A stretch of DNA of 64,000 nt from Lacinutrix sp. 5H-3-7-4 (GTDB taxonomy: Bacteria > Bacteroidota > Bacteroidia > Flavobacteriales > Flavobacteriaceae). Positions 18,189 to 28,350 of the stretch are shown here, in pieces. The notes under the pieces are model-generated. The model had not been told where the DNA came from, did no database searches, and saw only the letters and a program-made list of their open reading frames with translations. The stretch lies in contig NC_015638.1 in the NCBI RefSeq assembly GCF_000211855.2, forward strand, positions 2,887,001 through 2,951,000. The letters are read 5' to 3'. The first letter of the stretch is position 1. Each line of letters opens with the position of its first letter. The translations under genes and the position numbers were made by a program.

Positions 18189-19700
18189 TTAAGAAAACAA
18201 ATCGTTTTCATCAATTATTAAATTTTGAATAAAATGTATTGAAGCAGCAATATCATCATGTAATACTTCGTCTTCTTCTATAAAAGGAACTTCGGTTCTA
18301 TAAGCTTGTAAAAACGCCTCAATAAAATCGCTAGATTTTAAAGGACTTCTAAACGCTAACGCTTGAGAAGCATTCATTAATTCTATTGCCAAAATACGTT
18401 CTACATTATTTACTAAAGTAAAAGCTTGCGTTGCTGCATTTGCGCCCATACTAACATGATCTTCTTGCCCATTACTAGATACAATAGAATCTACAGAAGC
18501 TGGAGAAGCTAATTGCTTATTAGCACTTACAATACTTGCAGCAGTATATTGTGGTATCATAAATCCAGAATTTAAACCTGGATTATTTACTAAAAATGCT
18601 GGCAAACCTCGTAAACCAGATACGAGTTGAAACACACGACGTTCAGATATATTTCCTAATTCTGCCATAGCAATCTTTAAATAATCTAATGCTAAAGCTA
18701 ATGGTTGACCGTGGAAATTTCCGCCAGAAATTATTTCATCTTCCTCAGAAAAAATATTTGGGTTATCGGTTACCGCATTTATTTCAGTTTTAAAAGTTTT
18801 AAGTACAAATGCTAAAGTATCTTTTGTTGCTCCATGAACTTGCGGTATACATCTAAAAGAATAAGGATCTTGAACATGTTGTTTTTCTTGAACAATTACT
18901 TCACTCCCATTTAAAAAGGTTCTAATTCTTTCAGCCGTTTTTAACTGTCCATTATGTGGTCTTACTAAATGTATTAATTCATTAAAAGGTTCTATTCTAC
19001 CATCAAAAGCATCAATAGAAACACTACCTATTAAATCTGCCAAATAAGACAATTTATAGCTTTTTAATAATAAATAAACGCCATAAGCACTCATAAACTG
19101 TGTACCATTTAATAACGCTAAACCTTCTTTAGATTGTAGCTGTATTGGTTCCCAGTTAAACTCTTTAAGCAAATCTTCTCCAGTTACAATGTTTCCTTTA
19201 TAATTAACTTTTCCTTTACCTATTAAAGGTAGAGACAAATGTGCTAAAGGCGCTAAATCACCAGATGCACCAAGAGATCCTTGTGTATAAATTACTGGTA
19301 AAATGTCATGATTAAAAAAAGCTATTAAACGCTCTACTGTTGCTAATTGGCTTCCAGAGTGTCCATAATTAAGCGACTGTATTTTTAATAGCAACATTAA
19401 TTTCACAATCTCCTGCGGTACTTCTTCACCTGTACCACAAGCATGAGACATTACTAAATTTTCCTGAAGCTTAGTTAAATTATCTTTAGATATTTTTACA
19501 TTATAAAGCGAACCAAAACCAGTATTAATTCCGTAAATAGGTTTTTCTTCTTCTTTAAGCTTATTGTCTAAATAAGACCTACAATTTTGAATGCGAGTTT
19601 TAGATTCTGGAGACAATTTCAAGGTTTTTCCTTGGGTAATAATCTCATTAATAGTTGTTAACTCTAAAACTTGGTTCGATATAAAATGAATATTGCTCAT
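18189..19700 (-). CDS. hutH: Histidine ammonia-lyase
   Basis: This protein of about 503 residues belongs to the aromatic amino acid ammonia-lyase family and converts histidine to urocanate and ammonia. The Ala-Ser-Gly triad that cyclises to the MIO cofactor is in GSLGASGDLAPLAHLS (residues 145-147 from the chosen start); YGINTGFG near 56, NGTQ, and QDPYSFRC are also family motifs. I chose the ATG at 19700 because homologues start near MSNI; an upstream in-frame start at 19751 would add 17 residues without family support. No other histidine-degradation gene is nearby, so the gene is an orphan here. Confidence 0.93.
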   Translation of the reverse strand: MSNIHFISNQVLELTTINEIITQGKTLKLSPESKTRIQNCRSYLDNKLKEEEKPIYGINTGFGSLYNVKISKDNLTKLQENLVMSHACGTGEEVPQEIVKLMLLLKIQSLNYGHSGSQLATVERLIAFFNHDILPVIYTQGSLGASGDLAPLAHLSLPLIGKGKVNYKGNIVTGEDLLKEFNWEPIQLQSKEGLALLNGTQFMSAYGVYLLLKSYKLSYLADLIGSVSIDAFDGRIEPFNELIHLVRPHNGQLKTAERIRTFLNGSEVIVQEKQHVQDPYSFRCIPQVHGATKDTLAFVLKTFKTEINAVTDNPNIFSEEDEIISGGNFHGQPLALALDYLKIAMAELGNISERRVFQLVSGLRGLPAFLVNNPGLNSGFMIPQYTAASIVSANKQLASPASVDSIVSSNGQEDHVSMGANAATQAFTLVNNVERILAIELMNASQALAFRSPLKSSDFIEAFLQAYRTEVPFIEEDEVLHDDIAASIHFIQNLIIDENDLFS

Positions 19701-19799
19701 TAATTGGTGTAAATTTCTATCAAAAATGAAAAAACCAAGCGTATTATGCAAGTAATGTTAATAATTTATGAATTTAATGACATTGTTAATTGAATCTAT

Positions 19800-19807
19800 T
19801 ATTTTTG
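19800..19807 (+). promoter_or_regulatory. Candidate -7 element for the TlpA-like gene
   Basis: TATTTTTG matches TAnnTTTG exactly and lies 24 bases before the ATG at 19832. The nearest TTG is only 14 bases upstream, shorter than the usual spacing. Confidence 0.5.
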
Positions 19808-19831
19808 AATAAATCAAAATAAATTAAAAAA

Positions 19832-20890
19832 ATGAAAAAACTATTAATATGTTTATCCATTCTTGCAATTGTAGCTTGTAAAGAAGAAGCGCCAAAAGAC
19901 TATGTAACGCTTTCTGGTAAAATTGAAAATCAAAGCAGTGATTCTTTATTTGTTTACCAAGGAAGAGCATTCACAAAAACTATTAAAGTAAATGAAGATG
20001 GTACATTTACAGATACTTTAAAAGTAGCTCCTGGAATGTATGGCGTTTACGATGGTAACGAGTCTACAAGTGTATATCTTAAAAACGGTTACGATTTAAA
20101 CTTAACTTTAGACACTAAGGAGTTTGATGAAAGTATTAAATTTTCTGGCGAAGGTGCAGAGGCTAACAATTATTTAGTTGAAAAAGCATTAATGCAAGAA
20201 AACCTAATTGAACCTAGTATTTTTGATCTTGAAGAAGCAGATTTTAATGCTAAAATTGTAGAGCTTGAAAATGAAATGAACGCTTTTTTAGAAAAAAATG
20301 CAACAGCTTTAGACTCTACTTTAATGGCTAATGAAAAAATGCAAATTAGCCAATTTAAACCAGGTATTACTGGCGCATATAAACAGCAACAAGCTAGAAC
20401 AGCTCAGTTTGCATCTTATATTGGTAAGCCAGCACCAAATTTTAATTTTGAAAATGTAAAAGGTGGAAAAACAGCTTTAATAGATTTAAAAGGAAAATAT
20501 GTTTATATAGATGTTTGGGCAACGTGGTGTGGACCTTGTATTAGAGAGATTCCAGATTTAAAGAAACTTGAAAAAGATTTTCACGATAATAATATTCAAT
20601 TTGTAAGTTTATCTGTAGACGATGGTCGAGGATTTAAAGGTGATACAAAAGAGGAAAGAGCAGAATTAGCCTATGAAGGTTGGAAAAAAATGATTGCCGA
20701 AAAAGAATTAGGTGGTATTCAAGTTATTTCTGACAATGGATGGAAATCAGACTTTGTTCAAGAGTTTAAAATTAACGGTATCCCTCGTTTTATTTTAATT
20801 GATCCAGCAGGAAATATTGTAAATGCAGATGCACCAAGACCTTCAAGCCCTAAACTTAGAGAGGTTTTAAATAATTTAGAAAACATCTAA
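19832..20890 (+). CDS. TlpA-like thiol-disulfide oxidoreductase lipoprotein with DUF4369-like N-terminal domain
   Basis: This 352-residue protein has a lipoprotein signal (lipobox LAIVAC, Cys16), an N-terminal beta-rich domain of the DUF4369 type (about 23-130), a helical linker, and a C-terminal thioredoxin-like domain with WATWCGPC (redox Cys233 and Cys236). It should be anchored in the periplasm or outer membrane and reduce or shuffle protein disulfides. The cis-Pro loop (NGIPRFILID) is present. The gene is monocistronic, with a -7 element upstream and a bidirectional terminator downstream that it shares with nnr. Confidence 0.93.
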   Translation: MKKLLICLSILAIVACKEEAPKDYVTLSGKIENQSSDSLFVYQGRAFTKTIKVNEDGTFTDTLKVAPGMYGVYDGNESTSVYLKNGYDLNLTLDTKEFDESIKFSGEGAEANNYLVEKALMQENLIEPSIFDLEEADFNAKIVELENEMNAFLEKNATALDSTLMANEKMQISQFKPGITGAYKQQQARTAQFASYIGKPAPNFNFENVKGGKTALIDLKGKYVYIDVWATWCGPCIREIPDLKKLEKDFHDNNIQFVSLSVDDGRGFKGDTKEERAELAYEGWKKMIAEKELGGIQVISDNGWKSDFVQEFKINGIPRFILIDPAGNIVNADAPRPSSPKLREVLNNLENI

Positions 20891-20923
20891 TTTTTTTTTT
20901 TTAAAAAATAAAATATCTTTTAT

Positions 20924-20959
20924 AAAAAAACACCGAATATAACATTCGGTGTTTTTTTT
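20924..20959. terminator. Bidirectional terminator between the TlpA-like gene and nnr
   Basis: The stem ACACCGAAT / ATTCGGTGT (20930-20938 with 20944-20952) is flanked by A- and T-runs. Confidence 0.85.
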
Positions 20960-20975
20960 ATTTCAATATAATTAA

Positions 20976-22538
20976 TTACTTCTTGTTTTTTGAGTCTGCT
21001 TCTTCTACTTGTGGTTGTTCTGGTTGTTTAAACAAATCTAAATATGCTTTAGATATTCCAGAAATAACATCACTTGCTATTAAACTTTGGTAACCAAATT
21101 GCTCTAGTAAAACATCAGCACTTTTACCGTGTAGGTATACCCCAAACAATGTAGCTTGTAAAGCATCATAACCTTGCGAAATTAAACCAGTAATTACTCC
21201 TGTTAAAACATCTCCTGTTCCTGCTGTAGCTAATCCTGGATTTCCAGTTGCGTTTACAAAGTACTTATTATTAAATACTGTAATTGTATTAGAACCTTTA
21301 ATTACTACTATTACTTTATACTTAGTAGCAAAAGCTTTTGTTTTTTTAAGTTTATCAAAATCATCATTCCACTTACCTATTAAACGTTCTAATTCTTTTG
21401 GATGTGGTGTTAAAACAGTTAGTTCTGGAAGTAGTTGTAGTAAGCCTTTCTTTTTAGACAAAATGTTTAGCCCATCTGCATCAATTACAAGTGGTTTTTT
21501 GTTTGCTTTTAAAAAGTTTTCAAAAGCTAGAATAGTTTTATCGTGCGTTCCTAAACCAACACCTACACCAATTACAGTGGGTTCAATTTCTAAATTTATA
21601 CCTGTTATTTTTTCTTCGTCTGCATCTGTTAAAACCATGGCTTCAGGTAAAGCGGTTTGTAAAGGTATGTAACCACATTTTGGTACATAAGCTGTAACTT
21701 TTCCAGCTCCTGCTGTTAAAACTGCACGACTTGCTAAATTTACTGCTCCTATTTTACCATAACTACCGCCAATAATTAAACTGTGACCAAATGTACCTTT
21801 ATGACTATATTTTTCTCGAGGTTGATACATAGGAAGAATTTCATTTTTCCCTATTAAATCTGCTTCAGTTACTGTGCTATATAAATATTCAGGATCTATA
21901 CCAATATCTAAAACCTCCCATTGCTGTGTATATTTTGCTGTTTCAGGCAAAAAGAATACTAATTTTGGTGTTTGAAAACTTAATGTATAGCCAGCTGCAA
22001 CAACAGCTTCTTGGTCATCTACAGCTTTATCTGTATGTAAACCCGAAGGTAAATCTATAGACAAAGTAAAAGCTTTCGTGCTTCTAAAAAATTGAAAAAG
22101 TGCTTTTACCCAAGCATCAACTGGTCTATTAATTCCAATACCAAATACAGCATCTACTATAATATCTTTGGTATCAATTTGCATTTCGCTAAAATCTTCT
22201 GCACAACTTAATAGTGTTGGCCAGTCTTTGGTTGTGTTTTTAATACGGTCGTAATTAATTAAAAAATCTTTAGAACGTTTATCACTACAATTAACTATGT
22301 ACACTTTAACATTATAACCATGAGTTATTAAATGCCTTGCTACTACCAAACCATCACCACCATTATTACCTATGCCACAAAATACATGTATTGGTACTTG
22401 CGCGCCTTGCATACGCATGTGTAACCAATTAAAAATTTGTATTCCTGCGCGCTCCATTAAATCGGTTGAAGAAATTTTTTGTCGTTCTTGAGTTTGCTTA
22501 TCGCCAGCGTAAATTTGTTCTTTTGAGAAAATTTTCAT
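20976..22538 (-). CDS. nnr: Bifunctional NAD(P)H-hydrate epimerase / ADP-dependent NAD(P)H-hydrate dehydratase
   Basis: This 520-residue protein joins the two enzymes that repair hydrated NAD(P)H. The N-terminal epimerase domain (about 1-210) contains GNNGGDGLVVARHL (from about residue 57) and a DAVFGIG motif; the C-terminal dehydratase domain (about 225-505) contains HKGTFGHSLIIGGS, TPHPKELERL, and the ribokinase-like GTGDVLTG motif. The C-terminus has a charged tail after residue 500. It is convergent with the TlpA-like gene and divergent from thrA. Both domains keep their key motifs, so both activities are expected. Confidence 0.96.
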   Translation of the reverse strand: MKIFSKEQIYAGDKQTQERQKISSTDLMERAGIQIFNWLHMRMQGAQVPIHVFCGIGNNGGDGLVVARHLITHGYNVKVYIVNCSDKRSKDFLINYDRIKNTTKDWPTLLSCAEDFSEMQIDTKDIIVDAVFGIGINRPVDAWVKALFQFFRSTKAFTLSIDLPSGLHTDKAVDDQEAVVAAGYTLSFQTPKLVFFLPETAKYTQQWEVLDIGIDPEYLYSTVTEADLIGKNEILPMYQPREKYSHKGTFGHSLIIGGSYGKIGAVNLASRAVLTAGAGKVTAYVPKCGYIPLQTALPEAMVLTDADEEKITGINLEIEPTVIGVGVGLGTHDKTILAFENFLKANKKPLVIDADGLNILSKKKGLLQLLPELTVLTPHPKELERLIGKWNDDFDKLKKTKAFATKYKVIVVIKGSNTITVFNNKYFVNATGNPGLATAGTGDVLTGVITGLISQGYDALQATLFGVYLHGKSADVLLEQFGYQSLIASDVISGISKAYLDLFKQPEQPQVEEADSKNKK

Positions 22539-22572
22539 TTAATATTTTTTAACTTAGAGACACTTTTATCTA

Positions 22573-22580
22573 TAATTTTG
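22573..22580 (+). promoter_or_regulatory. Candidate -7 element upstream of the thrABC operon
   Basis: TAATTTTG matches TAnnTTTG and lies 110 bases upstream of the thrA ATG, which would leave a leader of about 100 bases. No TTG is seen at the -33 position and no threonine-rich leader peptide is present. Confidence 0.35.
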
Positions 22581-22690
22581 TAATGAATTTGCTTTAAATT
22601 TAGAATAGTATAAAAATGAATGATTAGTTTTCTTATTCAGGTAAAAGTAATACATTTCAGTATCATTTATAAATATTTAACTCAACACAA

Positions 22691-25135
22691 ATGCAAGTAC
22701 TTAAATTTGGTGGAACATCTGTTGGTTCTTCAAAAAATATAAATAGGGTTATTACAATTCTAGAAAATTACGCGACAAAAGATAAAGTTATTTGTGTTGT
22801 TTCTGCTGTTGGAGGTATTACAGACAAACTACTAAAAGCTGGACGCTTAGCACAAAAAAAAGATGAAGATTATCTATCTGAATACAAAACAATTAAATCC
22901 ATACATTTAAAGTTGTTATTAGATTTAGTACCAAGTAAAAACAAAACTATTTCTAAGACCATTGAAGATAAATTAAAGCAATTAAAAGAACTGCTAGATG
23001 GCATTTATTTAATTAATGAATTATCTCCACAAACATCAGATAAATTACTAAGTTTTGGAGAATTACTTTCTTCTTTTATAATTACCGAAGCTTTAAAGTA
23101 TAAAGGCGTTAATGCAAAAAGAAAAAACACTCAAGATTTAATTGTTACAAACTCTAATTTCACAAAAGCTGAAGTCGATTTTGAAACAACAAATTTAAAA
23201 ATTAGAGATTATTTTAATGAAAGTGATTATAGCATAACCATAGTTCCTGGTTTTATTTCTAAATCTAGTAAAGGAGAAATAACAACTTTAGGCCGTGGCG
23301 GTAGTGATTATACAGCGGCCATTATTGCTGCAGCTTTAAATGTAACACAGTTAGAAATCTGGACAGATGTTAGTGGTATGTATACTGCAAACCCTAAATT
23401 AGTTAAGCATGCATTTCCTATAGAACGTATAAGTTACCAAGAGGCTATGGAATTATCACATTTTGGCGCTAAAGTTTTATATCCGCCAACAGTGCAACCT
23501 GTTTTAGATTTAAATATTCCTATACATATAAAAAACACTTTAAAACCTGAAGCTGCAGGCACAATAATTTCTAATGAAAATAATAATAAAACTAACATTG
23601 CAACTGGTATAACTAATATTAATGATATTGCGTTATTAACCTTACAAGGTAATGGTATGGTTGGTGTTCCTGGTTTTTCTAAACGTTTATTCGAAGTTTT
23701 AGCACAAGAAAAAATTAATATTATTTTAATTACACAAGCATCATCAGAGCATTCTATATGCTTTGGTATTTTACAAAGTGATGCTAGTGCTGCAGAAACG
23801 GCTATAAACACTGTATTCGAGCATGAAATTTCAATTCATAAAATAGATCCTATAATCGTTGAGCTTAACCTATCTATAATAGCTTTAATTGGAGATAGTA
23901 TGAAAAACCATCAAAGTATTAGTGGTAAAATGTTTAGCACATTAGGAAAAAACAACATTAATATTCGAGCTATTGCTCAAGGCGCATCAGAAAGAAATAT
24001 ATCTGCTGTTATTGCAGAAAAAGATGTTGAAAAAGCTTTAAATACAATACATGAACGCTTTTTTGAAGACAATAATAAGCAACTCAATGTTTTTATTACA
24101 GGAATTGGTAATGTTGGAGAAAAACTAATAGACCAAATCGAGCAACAGCACGAATTTTTAAAGAAAAATTTAAAACTAGATGTAAGAATTATTGGTCTTG
24201 CAAATTCTAGAAAAATGGTATTTAATGCTAAAGGTATTGACCTAAAAAACTGGGCAGCACAATTTCATCATGCAGACAAATCTACTCTTGAAGGCTTTTT
24301 TGAGAAAGCAACTCAGCTAAATTTACGCAATAGTATCTTTGTAGATGTTACTGCAAACGAAGCTGTTTCTAAAATGTACGCAGGCTATTTAAAAAATAGT
24401 ATTGCTGTTGTTGCTTGTAGTAAAATAGCATGTTCTAGCGATTATAAAAACTACAAACATTTAAAAGATTTATCTTTAAAATACAATACGCCTTTTTTAT
24501 ACGAAACTAACGTTGGTGCAGGTTTACCAATAATAAACACATTAAATAACCTTGTGGCTTCTGGCGACAAAGTTACCAGTATACAAGCAGTTTTAAGCGG
24601 TAGTTTAAATTTTATATTCAATAATTTTAATGATCATACTAATTTTCATGACACTGTAAAACGTGCACAATTTGAAGGCTATACAGAACCAGACCCAAGA
24701 ATTGATTTAAGCGGTATTGATGTAGCAAGAAAGATGTTGATTTTAGCCAGAGAAAATGGAGGCACAATGGATATTGATGCTATTGAAAACGAATCGTTTT
24801 TAACAAAAGCAAATTTAGAAAGCGGATCTGTAGATGATTTTTACAAAACACTTAAAAAAGACGAAGCTCATTTTCAAGCATTATACGCCAATGCAAAAGC
24901 AAAAGATTGTCAACTTAAATATGTAGCAGAATTTAAAAACGGTAAAGCTAAAGTTGGCCTTCAAGAAATACCTAACAATCATCCATTTTCAAATTTAGAA
25001 GGTAAAGATAATATTGTAATGTTTTACACACAACGCTATCCAGAACAGCCACTAATAGTTAAAGGTGCTGGTGCTGGTGCAGATGTAACTGCATCTGGTT
25101 TATTTGCAGATATTATAAGAATAGGAAATAATTAA
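22691..25135 (+). CDS. thrA: Bifunctional aspartokinase / homoserine dehydrogenase
   Basis: This 814-residue fusion catalyses the first and third steps from aspartate to threonine and methionine. The kinase half begins with KFGGTSVGS (from residue 4) and has GRGGSDYTA near 200; two ACT regulatory domains follow (about 315-460); the dehydrogenase half starts near 465 with the NAD(P)-binding ITGIGNVGEKL motif and includes NVGAGLPI. It is the first gene of thrABC, with thrB starting eight bases after its stop. The ACT domains suggest feedback control by threonine. A divergent intergenic region with nnr holds the probable promoter. Confidence 0.97.
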   Translation: MQVLKFGGTSVGSSKNINRVITILENYATKDKVICVVSAVGGITDKLLKAGRLAQKKDEDYLSEYKTIKSIHLKLLLDLVPSKNKTISKTIEDKLKQLKELLDGIYLINELSPQTSDKLLSFGELLSSFIITEALKYKGVNAKRKNTQDLIVTNSNFTKAEVDFETTNLKIRDYFNESDYSITIVPGFISKSSKGEITTLGRGGSDYTAAIIAAALNVTQLEIWTDVSGMYTANPKLVKHAFPIERISYQEAMELSHFGAKVLYPPTVQPVLDLNIPIHIKNTLKPEAAGTIISNENNNKTNIATGITNINDIALLTLQGNGMVGVPGFSKRLFEVLAQEKINIILITQASSEHSICFGILQSDASAAETAINTVFEHEISIHKIDPIIVELNLSIIALIGDSMKNHQSISGKMFSTLGKNNINIRAIAQGASERNISAVIAEKDVEKALNTIHERFFEDNNKQLNVFITGIGNVGEKLIDQIEQQHEFLKKNLKLDVRIIGLANSRKMVFNAKGIDLKNWAAQFHHADKSTLEGFFEKATQLNLRNSIFVDVTANEAVSKMYAGYLKNSIAVVACSKIACSSDYKNYKHLKDLSLKYNTPFLYETNVGAGLPIINTLNNLVASGDKVTSIQAVLSGSLNFIFNNFNDHTNFHDTVKRAQFEGYTEPDPRIDLSGIDVARKMLILARENGGTMDIDAIENESFLTKANLESGSVDDFYKTLKKDEAHFQALYANAKAKDCQLKYVAEFKNGKAKVGLQEIPNNHPFSNLEGKDNIVMFYTQRYPEQPLIVKGAGAGADVTASGLFADIIRIGNN

Positions 25136-25143
25136 AATTGCAA

Positions 25144-26064
25144 ATGAATCAAATAAAAATCTTTTCGCCGGCAACGGTTGCAAATGTTTCTTGTGGTTTC
25201 GATGTATTAGGCTTTTGCTTAGATACTATTGGAGATGAAATGGTTATTAAAAAAACCTTAAAAAAAGGCATAAAAATAACCAAAATTGAAGGTTATAATT
25301 TACCTTTTAAAACCGAAGAAAATGTTGCTGGAGTTTCTGCTTTAGCCTTAATTGAAGCATTAAAACCAGATTGCGGTTTTGAGATAGAAATTTATAAAAA
25401 AATTAAACCTGGAAGTGGTGTTGGTAGTAGCTCTGCAAGTGCTGCAGGAAGCGTTTGGGCAATTAATGAGTTGTTAAACAAACCTTTTAACACAACAGAA
25501 ATAACAAATTTTGCAATGAAAGGTGAAGCACTAGCAAGTGGTTGCGAACATGCAGATAATATTGCTCCTGCTCTATTTGGTGGCTTTACATTAGTAAAAT
25601 CTATATCTCCTTTAAATATATTGCAATTACCAACTCCAGAAGATTTATACGTAACAATTATTCATCCACAAATAGAAATTAAAACATCTCAAGCAAGAGC
25701 CATTTTACCTAAAGAAATTCCACTTCAAAATGCCATTACACAATGGGCAAACGTTGGAAGTTTAGTACATGCATTGCATACAAATAATTATAATTTATTA
25801 AGTGATGCGCTTCAAGATGTAGTTGTAGAACCTTATAGAAGCCAATTAATACCTAACTTTAATTCTATAAAAACACAAAGCATTATTGCTGGTGCGTTAG
25901 GCGTAGGTATTTCTGGTTCTGGGCCATCTATATTCGCTTTATCTAAAGGAGAAGAAACAGCTAATAAAGTAGCAAAAGCTATGAAAAAAGTCTATTCTAA
26001 TACAACTATTAATTTTGAAATATATGTTTCAAAAATTAATAAACAAGGCATGAAAATTATATAA
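25144..26064 (+). CDS. thrB: Homoserine kinase
   Basis: This protein of about 306 residues is a GHMP-family kinase that phosphorylates homoserine. It has the N-terminal SPATVANVSCGFDVLG motif, the ATP-binding loop KPGSGVGSSSASAAG (about 96-110), and the C-terminal GVGISGSGPSIFAL motif. I chose the ATG at 25144; a TTG two codons upstream is also open. It lies between thrA and thrC in the same operon, so it supplies O-phosphohomoserine to threonine synthase. Confidence 0.96.
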   Translation: MNQIKIFSPATVANVSCGFDVLGFCLDTIGDEMVIKKTLKKGIKITKIEGYNLPFKTEENVAGVSALALIEALKPDCGFEIEIYKKIKPGSGVGSSSASAAGSVWAINELLNKPFNTTEITNFAMKGEALASGCEHADNIAPALFGGFTLVKSISPLNILQLPTPEDLYVTIIHPQIEIKTSQARAILPKEIPLQNAITQWANVGSLVHALHTNNYNLLSDALQDVVVEPYRSQLIPNFNSIKTQSIIAGALGVGISGSGPSIFALSKGEETANKVAKAMKKVYSNTTINFEIYVSKINKQGMKII

Positions 26065-26096
26065 AAATAAAGCATTTCCGGTAACGGAACATTATT

Positions 26097-27392
26097 ATGA
26101 AATATTACTCACTAAACCATAAAGCTGAAAATACAAGTTTTAAAAATGCTGTTGTTAAAGGTTTAGCACCAGATAAAGGATTGTACTTTCCTGAAAACAT
26201 AACACCTTTACCAAAATCTTTTTTCGATAACATTCAAAATCTAAGTAATACCGAGATTGCTTTTCAAGCTATAAAACAATTTGTAACACCAGATATTCCT
26301 GAGCAGGTTTTAAAAACAATTATAGAAGAAACGCTATCTTTTAATTTTCCTATTGTAAATTTAAGTGAGCATATTTCTACATTAGAGTTATTTCATGGAC
26401 CAACAATGGCTTTTAAAGATGTTGGAGCTAGATTTATGGCAAGATGCTTAGGCTATTTTAATAAAGAAAACAGTAACGAAGTCACAGTATTAGTAGCTAC
26501 TTCTGGAGATACTGGAGGCGCAGTGGCAAACGGGTTTTTGGGTGTAAAGGGAGTAAATGTTGTTATATTATATCCTAGCGGAAAAGTAAGTGATATACAA
26601 GAAAAACAATTAACAACGTTAGGAAACAATATTACAGCTTTAGAAGTTGATGGTGTTTTTGATGATTGCCAAGATATGGTTAAGCGTGCATTTTTAGACG
26701 AAGATTTAACAAGTAAAATGCAATTAACCTCTGCAAATTCAATTAATGTTGCGCGTTGGTTACCACAACTTTTCTATTTTATGTTTGCATACAAACAATT
26801 ACATAAAAAACATGAAAACATTGTATTCTCGGTACCTAGCGGTAATTTTGGAAATGTTTGCGCTGGTATGATGGCACAGCAATTAGGGCTACCAATTAAA
26901 CATTTTATAGCTTCTAATAATGAAAACAATGTTGTTACTAATTACTTACATACAAAGGAGTACAAACCAAAACCATCTGTACAAACTATTAGTAATGCAA
27001 TGGATGTTGGTAATCCAAGTAATTTTATAAGAATTAAAGAAATTTATAAAAATAATTTCGATAGTTTAAAAACAAACTTATCCTCATATAGTTTTAATGA
27101 TATTGAAACTAAAAAGGCTTTAAAAGAAATTTTTGATAACTATAATTATGTAGCAGATCCACATGGCGCTGTTGGATATTTGGGCTGTAAAGCATATTTA
27201 AAAGATAATAAAAATAGCCATTGTGTGTTTTTAGAAACAGCACACCCAACTAAGTTTTTAGATGTTGTAGAAGAAGTTATTAAAGAAAAACAACTATTAC
27301 CAAAGCAAATTCAAGCGGTTATAGATAAAGAAAAAGTTTCAACCCAAATAAGTACTTATAATGAGTTGAAACAGTTTCTTTTAAATAAGTAA
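26097..27392 (+). CDS. thrC: Threonine synthase
   Basis: This 431-residue PLP enzyme converts O-phosphohomoserine to threonine. The PLP lysine is Lys107 in GPTMAFKDVGARF, and SGDTGGAV (about 141-148) and VPSGNFGNVCAG bind cofactor and phosphate. Length and the LNHKAENTSFKNAV start match the family. It is the last gene of thrABC. Its stop codon is only two bases from the stop of the convergent small membrane protein gene, so no terminator can be seen between them. Confidence 0.97.
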   Translation: MKYYSLNHKAENTSFKNAVVKGLAPDKGLYFPENITPLPKSFFDNIQNLSNTEIAFQAIKQFVTPDIPEQVLKTIIEETLSFNFPIVNLSEHISTLELFHGPTMAFKDVGARFMARCLGYFNKENSNEVTVLVATSGDTGGAVANGFLGVKGVNVVILYPSGKVSDIQEKQLTTLGNNITALEVDGVFDDCQDMVKRAFLDEDLTSKMQLTSANSINVARWLPQLFYFMFAYKQLHKKHENIVFSVPSGNFGNVCAGMMAQQLGLPIKHFIASNNENNVVTNYLHTKEYKPKPSVQTISNAMDVGNPSNFIRIKEIYKNNFDSLKTNLSSYSFNDIETKKALKEIFDNYNYVADPHGAVGYLGCKAYLKDNKNSHCVFLETAHPTKFLDVVEEVIKEKQLLPKQIQAVIDKEKVSTQISTYNELKQFLLNK

Positions 27393-27394
27393 AG

Positions 27395-27697
27395 TTATTC
27401 TACTTCTATAATAGTTTCTTCTTTTTTAGTACTTATTAAGTAAGTATAAAACCACATGATAGTAAATGTTGGAATTATATCTAATCCTGGTAAAATTTCT
27501 TCAACAAAACTAACTGCTGCGGCAACTTTACCTTTTCTACCTTTGTACATCTTAGTCATAAGCCAAGATGATGCTGGTGCCCAAAATAAGTCTATAAATT
27601 CTCCTAAAAAAGGAACTACAAAACTTACATAACCTACGGCATCAAATAATATACCTAAGGCTAGTTTTTTGTATTTGCTTGTGTTTTCTAAATTCAT
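27395..27697 (-). CDS. Small membrane protein of unknown function
   Basis: This 100-residue protein has two hydrophobic segments (about 10-38 and 68-90) separated by a basic stretch around KMYKGRKGKV, and ends in acidic residues. I recognise no domain. It is convergent with thrC with a two-base gap and lies downstream of folE and msrA on the same strand, 55 bases after the folE start region. An inverted repeat TGTGTT-N7-AACACA lies just upstream of its ATG (about 27708-27726). Confidence 0.75.
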   Translation of the reverse strand: MNLENTSKYKKLALGILFDAVGYVSFVVPFLGEFIDLFWAPASSWLMTKMYKGRKGKVAAAVSFVEEILPGLDIIPTFTIMWFYTYLISTKKEETIIEVE

Positions 27698-27752
27698 TAT
27701 GTTGTATTGTGTTAATACTCAACACATAGCAAATAGTGTTCCAAATTAATAT

Positions 27753-28349
27753 TTAAGACAAGGTCTCACTAATAAGTTTTAAAAATTCGGTACGCGTTTC
27801 TATATTTTTAAAAGCACCTCTAAATCCAGACGTGGTAGTGACAGAACTTTGTTTTTGTACACCTCGCATTTGCATACACATATGGCTAGCTTCTAAAACA
27901 ACTGCCACACCTTCTGGTTTTAAAGTATCATCAATACAATTTAAAATTTCATGCGTTAAGCGCTCTTGTACTTGTAATCGCCTTGCAAAAACATCTACTA
28001 TTCTTGGTAATTTACTTAAACCTACAATGTGACCGTTTGGAATATATGCAATGTGCGCTTTACCAAAAAAGGGTAAAATATGGTGTTCGCATAAAGAATA
28101 AAACTCAATATCTTTTACAACAACCATATCGTTATAGTCTTCTTTAAACATTGCGCCTTTTAAAATTTCTGCTGCGTTTTGATTATAACCTTGAGTTAAA
28201 AACTGCATGGCTTTTGCTGCACGTTCTGGCGTTTTAACTAAACCTTCTCTACTTGTGTCTTCACCTAAATCTTCAATAATTTTTTTATAACGATCTTTTA
28301 CATCGTCTGTAACCTTAATATTGTATTCTTCAAATTTTTTATATGGCAT
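27753..28349 (-). CDS. folE: GTP cyclohydrolase I
   Basis: This 198-residue enzyme makes 7,8-dihydroneopterin triphosphate from GTP, the first step of folate and pterin synthesis. The zinc ligands are visible: Cys87 and His90 in LCEHHILPF and Cys158 in [10 protein letters not shown]. The TPERAAKAM motif and the final EFLKLI match the family, and the length is normal. It lies one base after the msrA stop on the same strand, so the two genes are probably cotranscribed, a pairing without an obvious pathway link. Confidence 0.97.
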   Translation of the reverse strand: MPYKKFEEYNIKVTDDVKDRYKKIIEDLGEDTSREGLVKTPERAAKAMQFLTQGYNQNAAEILKGAMFKEDYNDMVVVKDIEFYSLCEHHILPFFGKAHIAYIPNGHIVGLSKLPRIVDVFARRLQVQERLTHEILNCIDDTLKPEGVAVVLEASHMCMQMRGVQKQSSVTTTSGFRGAFKNIETRTEFLKLISETLS

Positions 28350-28350
28350 T

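Noticed and set aside
22616-22627. Leader peptide for attenuation before thrA
   Set aside because: The only small frame upstream is three codons long (ATGAATGATTAG) and has no threonine or isoleucine codons or terminator-like hairpin.
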